Assembly: GCA_008933995.1 (NCBI GenBank)
Contig: WARS01000029.1
Span: 9,867,107 to 9,931,106, forward strand
Origin: Datnioides undecimradiatus
Lineage: Eukaryota; Chordata; Actinopteri; Lobotiformes; Datnioididae
DNA: 64,000 nucleotides
Direction: 5' to 3'
The translations under genes and the position numbers were made by a program. This document shows, one piece after another, positions 39,395 to 52,523 of this stretch. The notes under the pieces are model-generated. The model was not told the origin of the DNA and searched no databases. It saw only the letters and a program-made list of their open reading frames with translations. The number at the start of each line of letters is the position of its first letter. The first letter of the stretch is position 1.

Positions 39395-39545
39395 TTGACT
39401 GACGGTTGCCAACTTGTGAAACAACAACCGTGTTAGTTCGGGGCCCCCGAGGCTAACAGCACAGCCTAGTCACCTGCGTCACCGTCTTAACAAGCAGCAT
39501 GACCTGCCAATAAAAAAGGCTTTTACCCTGATCGTCCTCAAACAA
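39395..39545. promoter_or_regulatory. Candidate regulatory block with paired MYB-like inverted repeat
   Basis: A perfect 7-bp inverted repeat, ACGGTTG at 39402-39408 and CAACCGT at 39425-39431, presents two MYB-type AACNG cores facing each other. The sequence around it (GGGGCCCCCGAGGC, CACCTGCGTCACC) is complex and CpG-containing. Confidence 0.22.
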
Positions 39546-40919
39546 GACTTAAACACAACCTGCTCTTTCTCCTGCCAAATGCCCAAAGTGCTCGCAAATG
39601 CGAATCAGTCTGTGTTAACTTGCTTGAAAATGAAAAACTACAGCGGAGGTGGAGGCAATTTTTGCCTTTCTTTGCTACTTCATCAGCTGTGGTTTGAAAA
39701 GAAGCGTGAGATGGAGAAAGGGCAGAGAGAGGTGGAAGTTAAAAAAACACATCACTTCTATAGGTTTATTGGGTTGCTGCTGATGCTGGATCCATGCAAC
39801 AATATACACCTTTCAACAGTCACATGTCTCATCTGGGACCATAAGCAATGAAAAAAATTAAAGGAACAAATTCCCTGAGTGTGGATGAATAAGTACAAGG
39901 AGAAGGAAACGTTGTTGAGGACAGTTGAGTCCATCATTGCTCGGAGCTCTGTAAACTTGTACTTCATGACAGCCTTTCATCCCTCATCAAAGCAACAAGT
40001 AGATGAGCAGACTTTGCGCATGCTAAAACCTCCCAACCCCCGTCGTCTCCTTATAGCTGCCGCTCCTGTGGGACAGGCGACCTTAAATCTTCTCTTTTAA
40101 CAAGTTTCCTGTTCTTCCTTCCGGCCTCCTGCAATCCCTTGGGGTTGGACCTACGGGACCATTCCAGTATTTGGAAAGGCTGTATCTTAAAGCTCAGTCT
40201 ACAACCATCAGGGGACGTGTGGAGGACATTGGAAAATTTGATTTTTGTCAGATCAGCGGTTGCCTGCAGTCAAACAGTTAAAGCATGGCAAAAGCTATTG
40301 GAAAATGCAGTGTTTGGCTATGCCAGGAAATAAATACTGATGGAGAGAAAAAATAGTGAGCTTCACACTAAGCGCAGGTCTGCAATTGCAATCTTGTCAT
40401 GTTGCATGTGGAATAAGGACTTTTTCAAATACCAGTATATTTCTGAGACACATGCAGTGTATGTGTATAAGATTCACCTGTGGGACTCATGGGGCCTTCA
40501 TGGTTTCAGTGCTCTTCTACAACACACCTCAACTGGAGAGGCACATTCAGAAGGTTCCAACCTGTAGCCTTCCTGGTACAGAGCAGCGTCTGTTATTCTT
40601 GATTTATGCTCTTTTTTGACTGGCCACACACTGTGTCTATAAAACAGATCAAAAAATTGACTTTTTCCATTTTGTATTGGTAGTATTGGAAAAAAAAATC
40701 AGGAGAGCCGTTTTACAGTATTTATGAAAAAAAGAGAGAGTGATGTCTTCCGCATTCGTCAATAATTTATGAATGAAAAGAGGCCTTTGTGAACCCCTGT
40801 CCACCCTCTCCCTCCAATGCTCCACACACCCCCCCCATCCCACCAAACTCCTGCTCCTACCCAGCGCCACTGATCAAACAGATATTGTTACCACTAAAAT
40901 AGCAACTTAAAAAAAAAAC

Positions 40920-40941
40920 CACACACACACACACACACACA
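40920..40941 (+). repeat. (CA)11 microsatellite
   Basis: Pure CA repeat preceded by an A-rich run. Confidence 0.9.
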
Positions 40942-41025
40942 GGCGGCCATAAGACCTGCCTGCAGCCTGGGAGGAAAAGACGGACAGCAGAGAGGAGGGT
41001 GGGAGGGGGGGTGAAGAAGTGTACA

Positions 41026-41070
41026 AAGAAAGAAAGAAAGGAAGAAAGAAAGAAAGAAAAGAAAGAAAGA
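41026..41070 (+). repeat. (GAAA)n tetranucleotide array
   Basis: About ten GAAA/AAGG units, pure purine on the plus strand. Confidence 0.9.
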
Positions 41071-41475
41071 CAAATTTGGACAAGTCTCCTGACCTTCACA
41101 ACCAAAAAATGGGAAAAAGGGGGTGTGTGTTAGGTGGGACAATACTGTATGTGTATTTGGGCATGTGTGTGTCGGGGTTGTGGGGGGGCGTGTCATCTAT
41201 CACTGGACAAATGCTGGGCTGCGGGGGGTGCTAGGGGAAGTGGGGGTGAGGGTGAGCGTGGGGTGTGTGTGTGGGGGGGTAGTTGTCGGCCAGAATGGTG
41301 CTGCTCCTCAAATGAAATAATATATCTTTGAAAGCCTACGCCCTGCGCCAGGCCCCGGGCCCATATATCAAGCCCAAGAGCGTCTGGTGGATCCGCTCCA
41401 GGCCCATTAACCTTCCACCTGTTCCCCCCTTCCACCCCTCCCCACCCCCCACCCCAACCTAGCGGTCCTCTTTTC

Positions 41476-41960
41476 ACCCCCCCCACACCCTCCCCTGTTG
41501 TCCTTCACCATACCTCCTCTCCTCCTCCTCCTCCTCCTCTTGCCCTTGGTCGTTGCCTCTCACAGCCCCTTGTTCATCTTCCCATTTAACCCCCTCCCAT
41601 CCCTCCACCTTCCTTTCTTCCTCATTTCCCTCTTTCTGTCCTTCCTTGACTGTCCTTCATTATCTCTCTTTCTGTTTCTATCTCTCTTTATCTCTCACGG
41701 TCAACTCTTTATTCCCTTCCCTTGCTCTTCGCTGCGATATCTCTCTCTGTCTCTAACTCCATCTCTGACTCCTCTGTCCCCTCTTTCTCTCATGGTCACT
41801 TTCTCACTCTAAATCATTCACTCCGTCTCTCTTTCTCCTCTGCCCCTCAGTTTCAATCTCACATCACAGTCTCTCTGCTCCTTCTGTAACTCATTTAAAC
41901 TCTGAGTCTCCTCTCTCCTACATCTCTTGTTCCATCCCCGACCATCTCTACACCTTCTTT
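41476..41960 (+). repeat. Long pyrimidine-rich tract
   Basis: About 480 bp dominated by C and T (CTCCTCC, TCTCTC words) on the plus strand, so purine-rich in the nr5a2 pre-mRNA. The frames open across it are low-complexity Ser/Leu/Pro and are not coding. Confidence 0.75.
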
Positions 41961-42007
41961 TCATCAGCTAAGGTAAAGCAAGCCTCCTACAGGATATGCG
42001 TGTGCGT

Positions 42008-42025
42008 GGGGGGGGGGGGGGGGGG
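42008..42025 (+). repeat. Poly-G run (18 G)
   Basis: Eighteen consecutive G residues. It is unusual in length for a mononucleotide G run and likely to vary or to be a sequencing/assembly weak point. Confidence 0.9.
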
Positions 42026-42377
42026 TGCATCGCAGCCTGCCGAATAATTCAAATGCAATGGACCAGGGACACGGTTACAAATCTCTGCCAAGTGCTTGCG
42101 GCCGCCAACCCCATCACGCTTGCAGTTTGTCAGGATTGGGGTGTCTGTGGGGGGGGTCTGTTGACCTCTATGACAAGACAGACATTGCAGCCTGAGGCTC
42201 TGTATGAGTGTGTGTATGTGAGTGGAAGGTGGTATAGATATACCACTTCCCAGGGTTCACAGATCACGCCTAAAACGCCTTATTAATTTCCACTCAGTTA
42301 TGGGGTGTGAAGAAAAAAAGAAAAGGTGCAATCAGCGGTCAAAGCAGGGCAGCAGCAACACCACCCCTCCTTTCCCC

Positions 42378-42380
<3 letters not shown>

Positions 42381-42419
<39 letters not shown>
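42381..42419 (+). repeat. (CA)19 microsatellite
   Basis: Pure CA repeat ending in CGTGCACAC. Confidence 0.95.
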
Positions 42420-42423
<4 letters not shown>

Positions 42424-43539
42424 ACACACTTGGTTGCACCTTGAAAATTAAACTGCTCCTGGATAGGTCATGGAAAACAAGGTGTGTGTATGTGTATGTG
42501 TATGAGGAGAATAACTAAGACTGTAGAAAAAGACCCACCAGTCTGAACTGGGTGGGTGGGTGGTGTAAGTATAATTTCACCAAAGTAAATTCATGTAATA
42601 TTTATGGATGTAGATGGAGGGAAGGTGAGAAGGGGGGTGAAATTATGCAGCAGGGCAGAGTGGGGCACATCAGAGGACCTTACATTATTCACTCAGGTAA
42701 ATCTATAAGTGGAGAATATTCAGGTGTGAGATGTGAACATCAGCCCCCCTCTTGCTCCACCCCAGGGATCTGTCATCCTGCGTGATTGACTGACGTGCAG
42801 CTGCTTAGAGGAGTCGGACAAACTGGCGAAAGGAGAGTGAGTGTTGTAAATAATTCCACTGCTTAAAATGCTCATCTTACTTTTCAGATTGTTGCCGATT
42901 TCTGTGATTTTTGTGACTGTTCTAGTCTTTTCGAAATTTAAGTTGGAGGAGAATTCATCACCAAGTAAATTTGAAATCCATACCATCATACATTCAGTTC
43001 AACTGAACAAATCCAATCTTTTTCCAAATATTTCAACACATTTTTTTAAAGCAGGACATATGTTCATTTCTGAGATGTGTTAATGAGATGTGTTGTACTG
43101 AAAAGTAACAAAAAAACGTGAAAAATGTGCTTAAAAAGGTCTGGGCAAATATAGAAAATAAAATAACACTAGAAATGCAAATAAATTCCATTTTCTTATT
43201 GGTAAATATTTATAAAAAAATGTAAAAAAGCATTTTGGCCTTTACGTGACAGGAGCTGTGGACGCTGCAGCTACATAGTCAGCATCTTATACCCCCTGAA
43301 CACCAGGACACCCTGAGCCAAATTAATGGTGATGTCAGCAGGTGTATTTATGTATGTGCGTTAAAGAGTCAGTGTGTTACATTGCAATTAAATATATATT
43401 TTTACCTTTGATCTAGTTCAATAATAGCTGAATTGCTCCATGTTCCAAGTTTTGCATGCCTTGTCCTTTTCCTGCCCTTAGCCCTTGCACTTTGTTTACC
43501 TCTCATATCTCTTTTACTCTTGCTCTGCTTTTAATGCCT

Positions 43540-43745
43540 GTCCCTAAGAATCCTCCTTTCCTCTCCTCTCCTCCGTCACATCACCTTTTGTATTTTCCCT
43601 CCTCACCTCTTCCTCTTTGTTATTTCCTCTCCCTTCCTCTGCTCTCCTCCGCTCTCTCTACATTCCTCCCTCTCTCGTCTCCTCTCTCATCTCCCCTCTT
43701 TGTTTCACCTCTGTTCTCCTCGCCTGTCCTTTCCTCTCCCCGGCC
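43540..43745 (+). repeat. Pyrimidine-rich tract
   Basis: About 200 bp of CTCCTCT/CTCTCC sequence, similar to the 41.5 kb tract. Not coding. Confidence 0.75.
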
Positions 43746-44734
43746 ATCTGTTTATCCAATATGGCTGTCCCATCTCAGCTGGGAGCTTTCCCAGGGAACA
43801 AGACTTCTAATACAGTTCCTCCTCAACTTAATGGCCCTCGGTTCTGCTTTTGCCATTCCCGCTACATGCAGAGAGACGAAACAGAAAAAACCCGAAACAG
43901 ACAGAGAAGCACAAAAACCTGTCTGGATCCCACCAAAAACTGTCCCTGGACAACTAAAATAAACAATGAAGCCACATTTCAAAACGTCACGGCTATTTTC
44001 CTCCCTGTTACACTTTTATCAGGTGGACGGACTAAATATACATATAAAGTTACACAGCATTTTATTCAAGACAGGTTCAAAACAACATGTCTTCTCTTTC
44101 TGTCACACACAGTTGTCTTATTGCTATTAGTAGTAGTTTTCAGACTCAAAATTCAAAAATACTAGAGATACCCCAAATTCTCATTAATTCAGTTAATCCT
44201 GCAAATCCTGCACTTCTTGTTTTGTGTGTTGAAAGAAGTTATAATTCTATACCAAAAACTATGTGCGCTAGTTATGGTTTTGCCAGGTGCTTTTTACATA
44301 TGTATCTTATTAGATTTAATGCGTTAGCAGTAGGTTAACACGTACTATGAACTGGTATATGGATATCCTCATATGCCCAAACACTTATATATGTCAATAA
44401 GCATTCATGCATCACAGTTTATTAAGACTGAATCAAGATCATTTTCTACTCACTGCAGTTTCACAGCTGTTTTGAGATTTAGCGCTCCTAAAGTTTCTAA
44501 GAGCAGTTCACTTATAGACTGCTGTCATAAATATGCACATCTGTACGTGTGCATTTGTAATGATTACATTACTCATGATCAGAAAATAGTGACTTCACTA
44601 ACACAGCCAGGCAAGCAAGTGCAAAAACACAAAGCACAGCAAGCCAGATCATTACTCACTAGTCCACCAAGATAGCCATGTTTTTGTCTTGCAGCCTTTT
44701 GTTTCACAAAGTTCACCACCAACTAGAAGCTAGT

Positions 44735-45124
44735 CTAAGGATAGCTCTTATCCAGTCTCTTGACTAATTGTTCTATCTTTTTCCTCTTCTTAGGTTCGCC
44801 CACTGACATTCTCTTTGGTCTTTTTCTTCTGCCACGATGTCTGTAGAGGCTGCTAAGCCTGGTACTGTTCCCTACTTGCCTGGTTCCAGTGCCCATTCCA
44901 TCACTGCTGCCTGCAAGTGTTACATGCTGGGCCCCCCCATGCCCCAGGACTGAACACCTACGCCCCTCAGCATCTCTGCTAACAGTGAGAACACCAACAA
45001 AACACCAAAGTCCAAGTCTACTCTGGGCAGGCTTGGCTAGCTGCATGGGTAACTCACCTAAATAGTAGCTCACTAACAATTCAGCATCTACAATCCAGCA
45101 GGAGGTAAAGCTGGTCAGTAACAA
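44735..45124 (-). other. Unidentified 129-codon open frame in intron
   Basis: It is an open frame with fairly even amino-acid use and a basic C-terminal part (RHRGRRKRPKRMS, PKKRKK), free of simple repeat. No protein family is recognised. It has no visible splice context and sits in the long nr5a2 intron on the same strand. It may be a transposon remnant or a chance frame. Confidence 0.2.
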
Positions 45125-46026
45125 AACTCAAGTTGAGTCCAGAAACCAGAAACAATTCTTTTCATAAATATGATCCATTTTCACAAAAATCAGTAATCGT
45201 TTCATTCTGTACTGTAGAGCTGTAAAGCCTTACACACCTCTAGTCTAAAATTGTACCATGCCAACAAGTTTAGCACAAGAACAGGTGTTCAAGGTACTGA
45301 GGGAAATGAAAGAGACGCCATTCTCCTTATCAGGATGATTTCGAAGCTGTTATTTCAAGGTAAATAGTCAAATAAGGTTGTTTTAAATATGTTTTTTTTC
45401 TATGAAAAGGTCAGTCTAGAAACAAACTAACATCACTTCCATGTCTAACTGAATCCAACAAGATCATATCTGAGTGTTGTTGAAAGGCATTCTGACCTTT
45501 GATGTAGTAAATCTCTACTTGATGTAGTGTAATGTGAGACAAAAGTGTGGGGTTGAAGGTGGTACAGAAAAAAAGAAAGACAACCATGTGACATTGAATT
45601 ATAGTGATACATTATATATCTGAAGGCGTATTTTCTTTTTTACTGTAATGCGTCTGACCTGTAGCAGCCTTAACACACTGGATTAGTTAAATGTCTTTTC
45701 TGACGTGGTCATTTCCGTTACTTCATCAGCCTCTGTATGTTGCGTGTTGACAAGGCACACAAAGGTGCTCGCTGTCCCAACACCAGACACACATCCTTTT
45801 TATTAAAGGGTGTAGAGAGGAAGGGGTGTGGGGCGGGGGGTGTGGTGAAAAGGGAGCAGAGTTAGGAAGGTAAGATATAAACATATGAATCATCAATAGT
45901 CCCGATTGCCCTGCTAAGTTCTCCCTCTCATTGTGTTTGTGGTGGGAGTCAGGCCAGCCATCCCAACGCTGGAACAATGGAGGAGAGGGTAGCACTGGAG
46001 TAGCTACAGTATGACTCACCCTCAAA

Positions 46027-46066
46027 CACACACACACACACACGCACACACACACACACACACACA
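46027..46066 (+). repeat. (CA)20 microsatellite
   Basis: CA repeat with a single CG interruption. Confidence 0.95.
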
Positions 46067-47699
46067 GAGTGTTAATACACATGTTCAGGTTGTCCACTTT
46101 CATATTCCACACAAACAGGAACATTAGAAGAGGTGTTTTTAAGAAGACTCTGTTTTCACAAGGAAAACATCCTTTTGTTTTAAATTTCAAAGGTACAGTT
46201 ATTAAAAGTTACTCATGCAGTAACTATTTGTGCCCTTATCATTTTATCTGTTACAAGGGCAGTTTAATTTATTTTTACATTTCTTGTCTTTTATGCAGCA
46301 TATTTTGCAAAAATAAGTCAATTTGCTTGCCCCTTTACTTTAATTTCTGCTTGTTTTTATAATTTTTCTCTTTTTATTTAATTTTTTTAACCAAACTCTC
46401 AACATGTATTAGTCATTTTTTATATAATGCACTTCTTGGATTATGTTTTATGTTTTTTCTGTGTTTATGTCATCTAAGTAATATTGAATAGGTGAGGTAT
46501 GAGGCAATTAGAATGTTTTTAATTCAAAAAGATGAATTTCACAGTACAAACTGTTATAATGATTAATTTACAATGACTGAAGCATTTTTGGAAACTTGTT
46601 GATGAAGTACAGTGTCTGCTTCTGCTTTAGTAGGACAATTTCTATATTTTCCAAAATGAGAATGTTTTTTCCTTGATTTATTTTTGTATAATGAAAATTG
46701 TCAAAACAAACCATTATTTGGTTGTAAAGAAAAGTTTTCCTTTGTCTGTTAAAAAAGAAATTACTATAGGGGATGTTTAATTATCAGACAGCAACATTTA
46801 TGCAGGAAGAGGTCAATGGTAACCACTGCCCGCAGCTGCCTTTACAAATCATTTTTGAGTGGATTTGTCCTTTTAAGGCCAACGTCTGGTTGGTAGCTGG
46901 CACCGGGGCAGGCGGAGAGAGGTTCATGGCAGGACAGGGGATGATGGGTAGGGGAGGGGTGTCAGAGTACCAGCCCTGTGCTAGCAAATGTCACTGAGAG
47001 ACAAACACATGTGTTTCCCCCCTTAGAACTCACTCAAATACTGGCAGAAACACAGAAATAGACACAGACAAACACACTCACGTAATGCACTTAATATCCT
47101 TCCATATGCATTATACGAACTGTGAAAAAAAACAGCACATTTAAAGATGTCTCCATGTTCTCAAAAACAGAACTCACATGGAGAAAAAGGAGAATGTATG
47201 CTGTTATTTATTAAAAATAAAAAAAATAGCAGTGACCACTTAAACAATATTAAAAAAAGTGTGAATTTTGTAAAAATGACCTTAAGAGTGGTTATAATTT
47301 TAAATAAAAAACAATTTTGCAACAGTTTGGGGGGAAATAAATAACACCCAGGTCCATTAGACAATCAAATATAATTTCTGAAGAAAATATTTAGCATATT
47401 TATAAGCAATAACATGTTCTGTGATTAAGAAGTAACTACCCTCAGCACACACACGCACAATGAAAAAAATATTAATCTCATGTGTGCGTGCAAACGTATC
47501 TAGACAGACATAAACTTGCAGACATAAACACACAGATCCACACATGCACCTGTTTTCAGCTTGTTCAAAATTTTATAAAGTAACCACAAGCAATCATGGC
47601 ACTGAGTCACTGATTTCAAAACCAGTGCACCAGGCCTGATTTTCTGGAACTGTCGATGTGCTGAACCGATCATAACTGGGGTAGATTGGCGGCAAGAGC

Positions 47700-47960
47700 C
47701 CACCCCAACTTCTCGGATCCAAGGTGTTAGAAATAAACGTCCCTCACGTCATGCTTCATTCCCAGAAAGAGGGGGAGAAAGAGAGCGGTGGCGTGCCGCA
47801 TTGGAAAAGAATGGGGAGGGCTCTTTAGAAGGTACTCCTAATGGCTAAATATTTATGAGTCCCGTGACCGAGGCCAACTTATGGAAACTAAATCTTTAAA
47901 CACTTTTTTTGGCAGACGCCTCGCACACACCCTCCCAGCTTGGCTCTATTACCAGAGAAA
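47700..47960. promoter_or_regulatory. Candidate conserved non-coding element
   Basis: Complex block with CACGTCATG, GGTGGCGTGCCGC, CTAAATATTTATGAG and CCCGTGACCGAGG, free of simple repeats, between two AT/CA-rich segments. Regulatory function is inferred from texture only. Confidence 0.25.
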
Positions 47961-48631
47961 TTCTTTTGTTCTTACGGAGCTAATAATAGTGAGAGGGGCT
48001 GTGCGTTATGTGTGAGCGGTGTCTGTGTCTTAATGTGGCCATGCGTGTGTGTGGGTGACTGTGTGTGTGTGAGATGAAAGTGTATTTATAGCTTCCTACA
48101 GCACCACACTACTCCTGTGACAAACCTTTAATTCTACTCTGCTTCCTGTCTACTGTTCCTCCCGGTCCCAGGCTCGACCTCAAATCCAACCGTCAGATCT
48201 ACATTAACAGGTGACACCAAAGATCAGGTGGTGGGACAAACAATTTGTGAAGATGAATGTGTGCATTTTTAGCATTTACGGAAATGAAATTGGCACTGTT
48301 TGTGATGCTTTTACAGCACAAGATCACCAATGTGCACGTATTCCTATGTATAAACACACACACAGACACACAGGAGACACACACACAGACACACAGGAGT
48401 TAAAGTGGAGAGGCAGAGGTCGAGGGCGTCTTTCTCTACATAATTTGGTGCTGAACTGTAAACAGCGGAGCACAGAAAAGCCGACACCAGAATAACAACA
48501 CATTTTCACACACATACACAGCACAGCACACACACTCGCCATGTATGAGTGATAAACAAATTAAAGCAACAACCAAAACAAAAAAATATGACAGTGTGTC
48601 ACAGTAGTATCCAAAATGCGGGTAAAAATGT

Positions 48632-48644
48632 GTTAATTATTATC
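48632..48644 (+). promoter_or_regulatory. HNF1-like site
   Basis: GTTAATTATTATC differs from the HNF1 palindrome GTTAATNATTAAC at one base. HNF1 is known to act on mammalian LRH-1 regulation; that link here is inference. Confidence 0.25.
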
Positions 48645-49369
48645 ATCGTACAGTGGAGGAAGCGCATCAGTTTGGCTTGCTCATGGTGTGCTAATTCTCC
48701 TTACCAACACCAACACCAACTGTGAGCCTTGCTCAGCAGTCCTCCTCGCACTTACTAATGAGAAAAAAGGCAATGGAGGGAGCATTGTGGTTTGTGTGGG
48801 AAAAACTGTCAGAGCCACAGCTACCACATTATTTTTCAATCCCCCTTGTGTTTTAGATGGCTCTTTAAAAACAGGGCAAGAGGGGTTTAGTTCAATTATC
48901 TCCCTCACTTTAGTGAAATACACTCCCCCACCTCCCTATAAACAAATGGGGCATGTGCAACAGGAGCAGGAGAGGCTTTTTGTGGGGGGATCGGGGATGC
49001 AGGAAGAGGTTTCTCCTGCATTCACAGGTCATTTTCTACCTTTGTAACAGGCACCCAGCTCAATTACTATTAAGCTCCAGTAATATGGGTAGTCATTAGG
49101 TAAACATAATGACATTTCATTCAGCAGCAAATCAGGGAGTGATGAACACAAGTGGGGGAGATAATTGAATTAGGATGAGGGTGTGAGAAATAGAGAGGCT
49201 TTGCAGTGGAGCAAAAATGATCATTCAAAGTTAATGGGCAAACCACATACAATTATTCACTGTTGCCACACCCTACGACGAGCCGGTTTGTGTGTGCGTT
49301 AATGTCTGCGTGTGTGTATATGACTGAAGTACTGTGCGCCCCAGTTGAATGCAAATACAGACCTCGAAA

Positions 49370-49720
49370 ATGTCAATAGCAGGGACACGACGCGTGCTAA
49401 ATGTCAACATGTGTTTTTCAAGGACCCTTGTCTGCGTTGTAATTGGCTCCGTTTTTAATATTACATTTATTTCATGTGTTATTTTCCCCTTTGAAAACAA
49501 AATCATATTAAATATTTGGAGGGAATTTTGCAACAGGCCCGGGCCCATGAATATGCAGCTCAGCCTTTGGCGATGCGGTGTGAAACAGACAGACAAAGGA
49601 GTCAGACAACGGGAAGAAAAACAGGTGAAGCGCAGATTAATCAAACGCCTTTCATGTCGCTCTGAACATTAACCTTCATTCAGAGCAAATAAAGCCGCGA
49701 GCGGGCAAACACACACCAGA
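49370..49720. promoter_or_regulatory. Candidate conserved non-coding element
   Basis: The block has balanced composition, no microsatellite, AATTA/TAAT homeodomain-like words (TAATATTAC, ATTAATCAAACG), an ATGCAAAT-like ATGAATATGCAGC and a GGGCCCGGGCCC-type palindrome arm near 49546. This kind of texture is typical of developmental enhancers. It lies 1 kb downstream (in transcript direction) of the hinge exon. Conservation could not be tested here. Confidence 0.3.
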
Positions 49721-50623
49721 AACTCTCCCTTGGGCTCTGCGATGAATAAGCAGGAATTATCACATTTTTATAGTGAGGCGTTGGTACTCGGTTACTGTTG
49801 GTCAGTTGGGATTGACTGTGTTTAACACTCACGGAGGACACGGTGTTTACCAGGCTCAAATTTTGTTGCTTTATTAGACTTTGCAGATACCTAGAGAGAA
49901 TGCTTTTAAGCAATGTCCGCTGCAATTAACTAAGGGTTAAAAACAGTCTCACTTAACCTGAAATTAAAAGGAAAAAGCAATACAGGATTTATCATTATTG
50001 CATACCTATCCTTTGAGTATATGATATGGTCAGCTCAGAATTTTGTTTGACCGATATGCTAATGGACAATGTCTTATATCATCACACAGTCTGTGCCCGC
50101 TTAGATCTGAGGAATATATCAAGGGAAGATGGGCGGTATTCAGTTTTCAGTGCACATAAAACCGTGAGACTAGGACCCTGTTAGTATGAAAAGTGCCTGA
50201 AGCTCGTAGTCAAAGTTTTCACAACCCATAGCCAAAATGTGTCACACACAGAGTAAATATGGCTGGCTGCTGAATTTTGATCAGGCAGGAGGACAGACAG
50301 CGGTGGCAGCTACGAGCAGAACCCCCCCCCCCAGCTCTGTGTACTCTGTATTAGTGTTGAGCCGGTGCATAAAAGAGGAAGATTAAAGGCCTGTTGGAGA
50401 TGAAGGGCTGAGCAGATGATGTTCATGAACTGTGTAAAGTACTGTCAATTATGGATGACAGCATGGTGAAGATTAAGTGTTGAAACAAAATGCAGGATAA
50501 TTTATTAAAGGCATGCAAATAGAATAAAAGCTAAAACGATAATATGTTGTCTTAGCCCATCGAAATGATCCCCAAACATGAAAAATAAGGTTGTAACATC
50601 AATACAATTTTTCCTCAGACTCA

Positions 50624-51433
<810 letters not shown>

Positions 51434-52084
51434 CTAAAAAGCCTGCATGCTACGCATTCTTGACAGTACTGATGCAAGAGCGCATGATTTCTGTGCAATA
51501 CTAACCATTTTTTGGCAAACTATAACTTTGATTTGCACATGTATGTATATAGATATAAGCACTACACTGAGGAAGTGTAGCTTGCATGTAGGGCAAAGGT
51601 TTTCCTATGGTGATTACGCTTGACATTTACCTGTTGACTCCCAAACCCCACAGGTCTACCAGATAGTGCTGTTACTCATTGACCAGGGACACAAAGCTCT
51701 ATGATGTGACATGCCTCAAAAACTACATACTGGAAGAAAACTCAATTTCTCTTTCCAAAATACACTCCTTAAAGTGGTATCTGATTGTGCCTATGTCTAA
51801 AATCATTTGAATCTTACTGTGCATTAGCAGAAACTTCTTTCATTAAAAGAAAAGCCAGAAGGCTGGAAAAGCTGACAATGACTAAATTGGAGGATTTTTT
51901 TTCCCTGATGGACCAAACATAGCCATGATGCCCCCCCCCCCTCAGTGCAGGATCCTGTGGTGAGGATCACAACGAGTCTGTGCCGTGGGTATTTCTAATG
52001 AATGAGCCGGGCACAAAGTGGACTGCTACGAGGACCATGTGTGATCTGGCTGACTGCTGCCATGGGGAAGCTGCTCTGCTGTCT

Positions 52085-52190
52085 CCCAGTCGGGGGCCGC
52101 CGGTGTTAATTATTCATACTTAATTACCTCTTACTCTGACGAGGCTCACCGAGCCCAGCATGCAACCGGCTAACGGACGTCTGGGAGTCT
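52085..52190. promoter_or_regulatory. Candidate regulatory block with HNF1-like half
   Basis: GC-rich GGGGGCCGCCGG is followed by GTTAATTATTCAT (52105-52117, an HNF1 half plus a degenerate half) and CTTAATTACC. It lies 0.7 kb upstream (in transcript direction) of the hinge exon. Confidence 0.25.
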
Positions 52191-52505
52191 ATGCAACAGA
52201 AAACCACTCACTAATACCAATACTGGAGTAATTTTAGACTTATTTTCATTGTATTCAGTAAGGTCTTGGCTTCCCATTTAAAAGAAAACCACATATTTGA
52301 CTTTATATGCAAATAAATGCACATGGGTTTTCCCTGATCATACGCAGGGAATAGTCTGATAGCATGGCGAGTCAGCTTGGGTCCACTCCAGCTCATAGTG
52401 TCTTGACGGATGAATGAAAGAACAGAAGAAGAAAATTGAAGAGGGGGTGTGGAGGGGGCGTGATAGGAGGGGGAGCAGAGTTTGAGGGTGAGGAGGGGTG
52501 TGCGC

Positions 52506-52523
52506 ACACACACACACACACAC
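52506..52523 (+). repeat. (CA)9 microsatellite
   Basis: Short CA repeat; a similar one lies at about 52637-52653. Confidence 0.85.

Noticed and set aside
43456..44165. 168- and 182-codon plus-strand frames
   Set aside because: Their first halves are the translated pyrimidine tract and the remainder has no recognisable domain; no splice or start context supports a gene.
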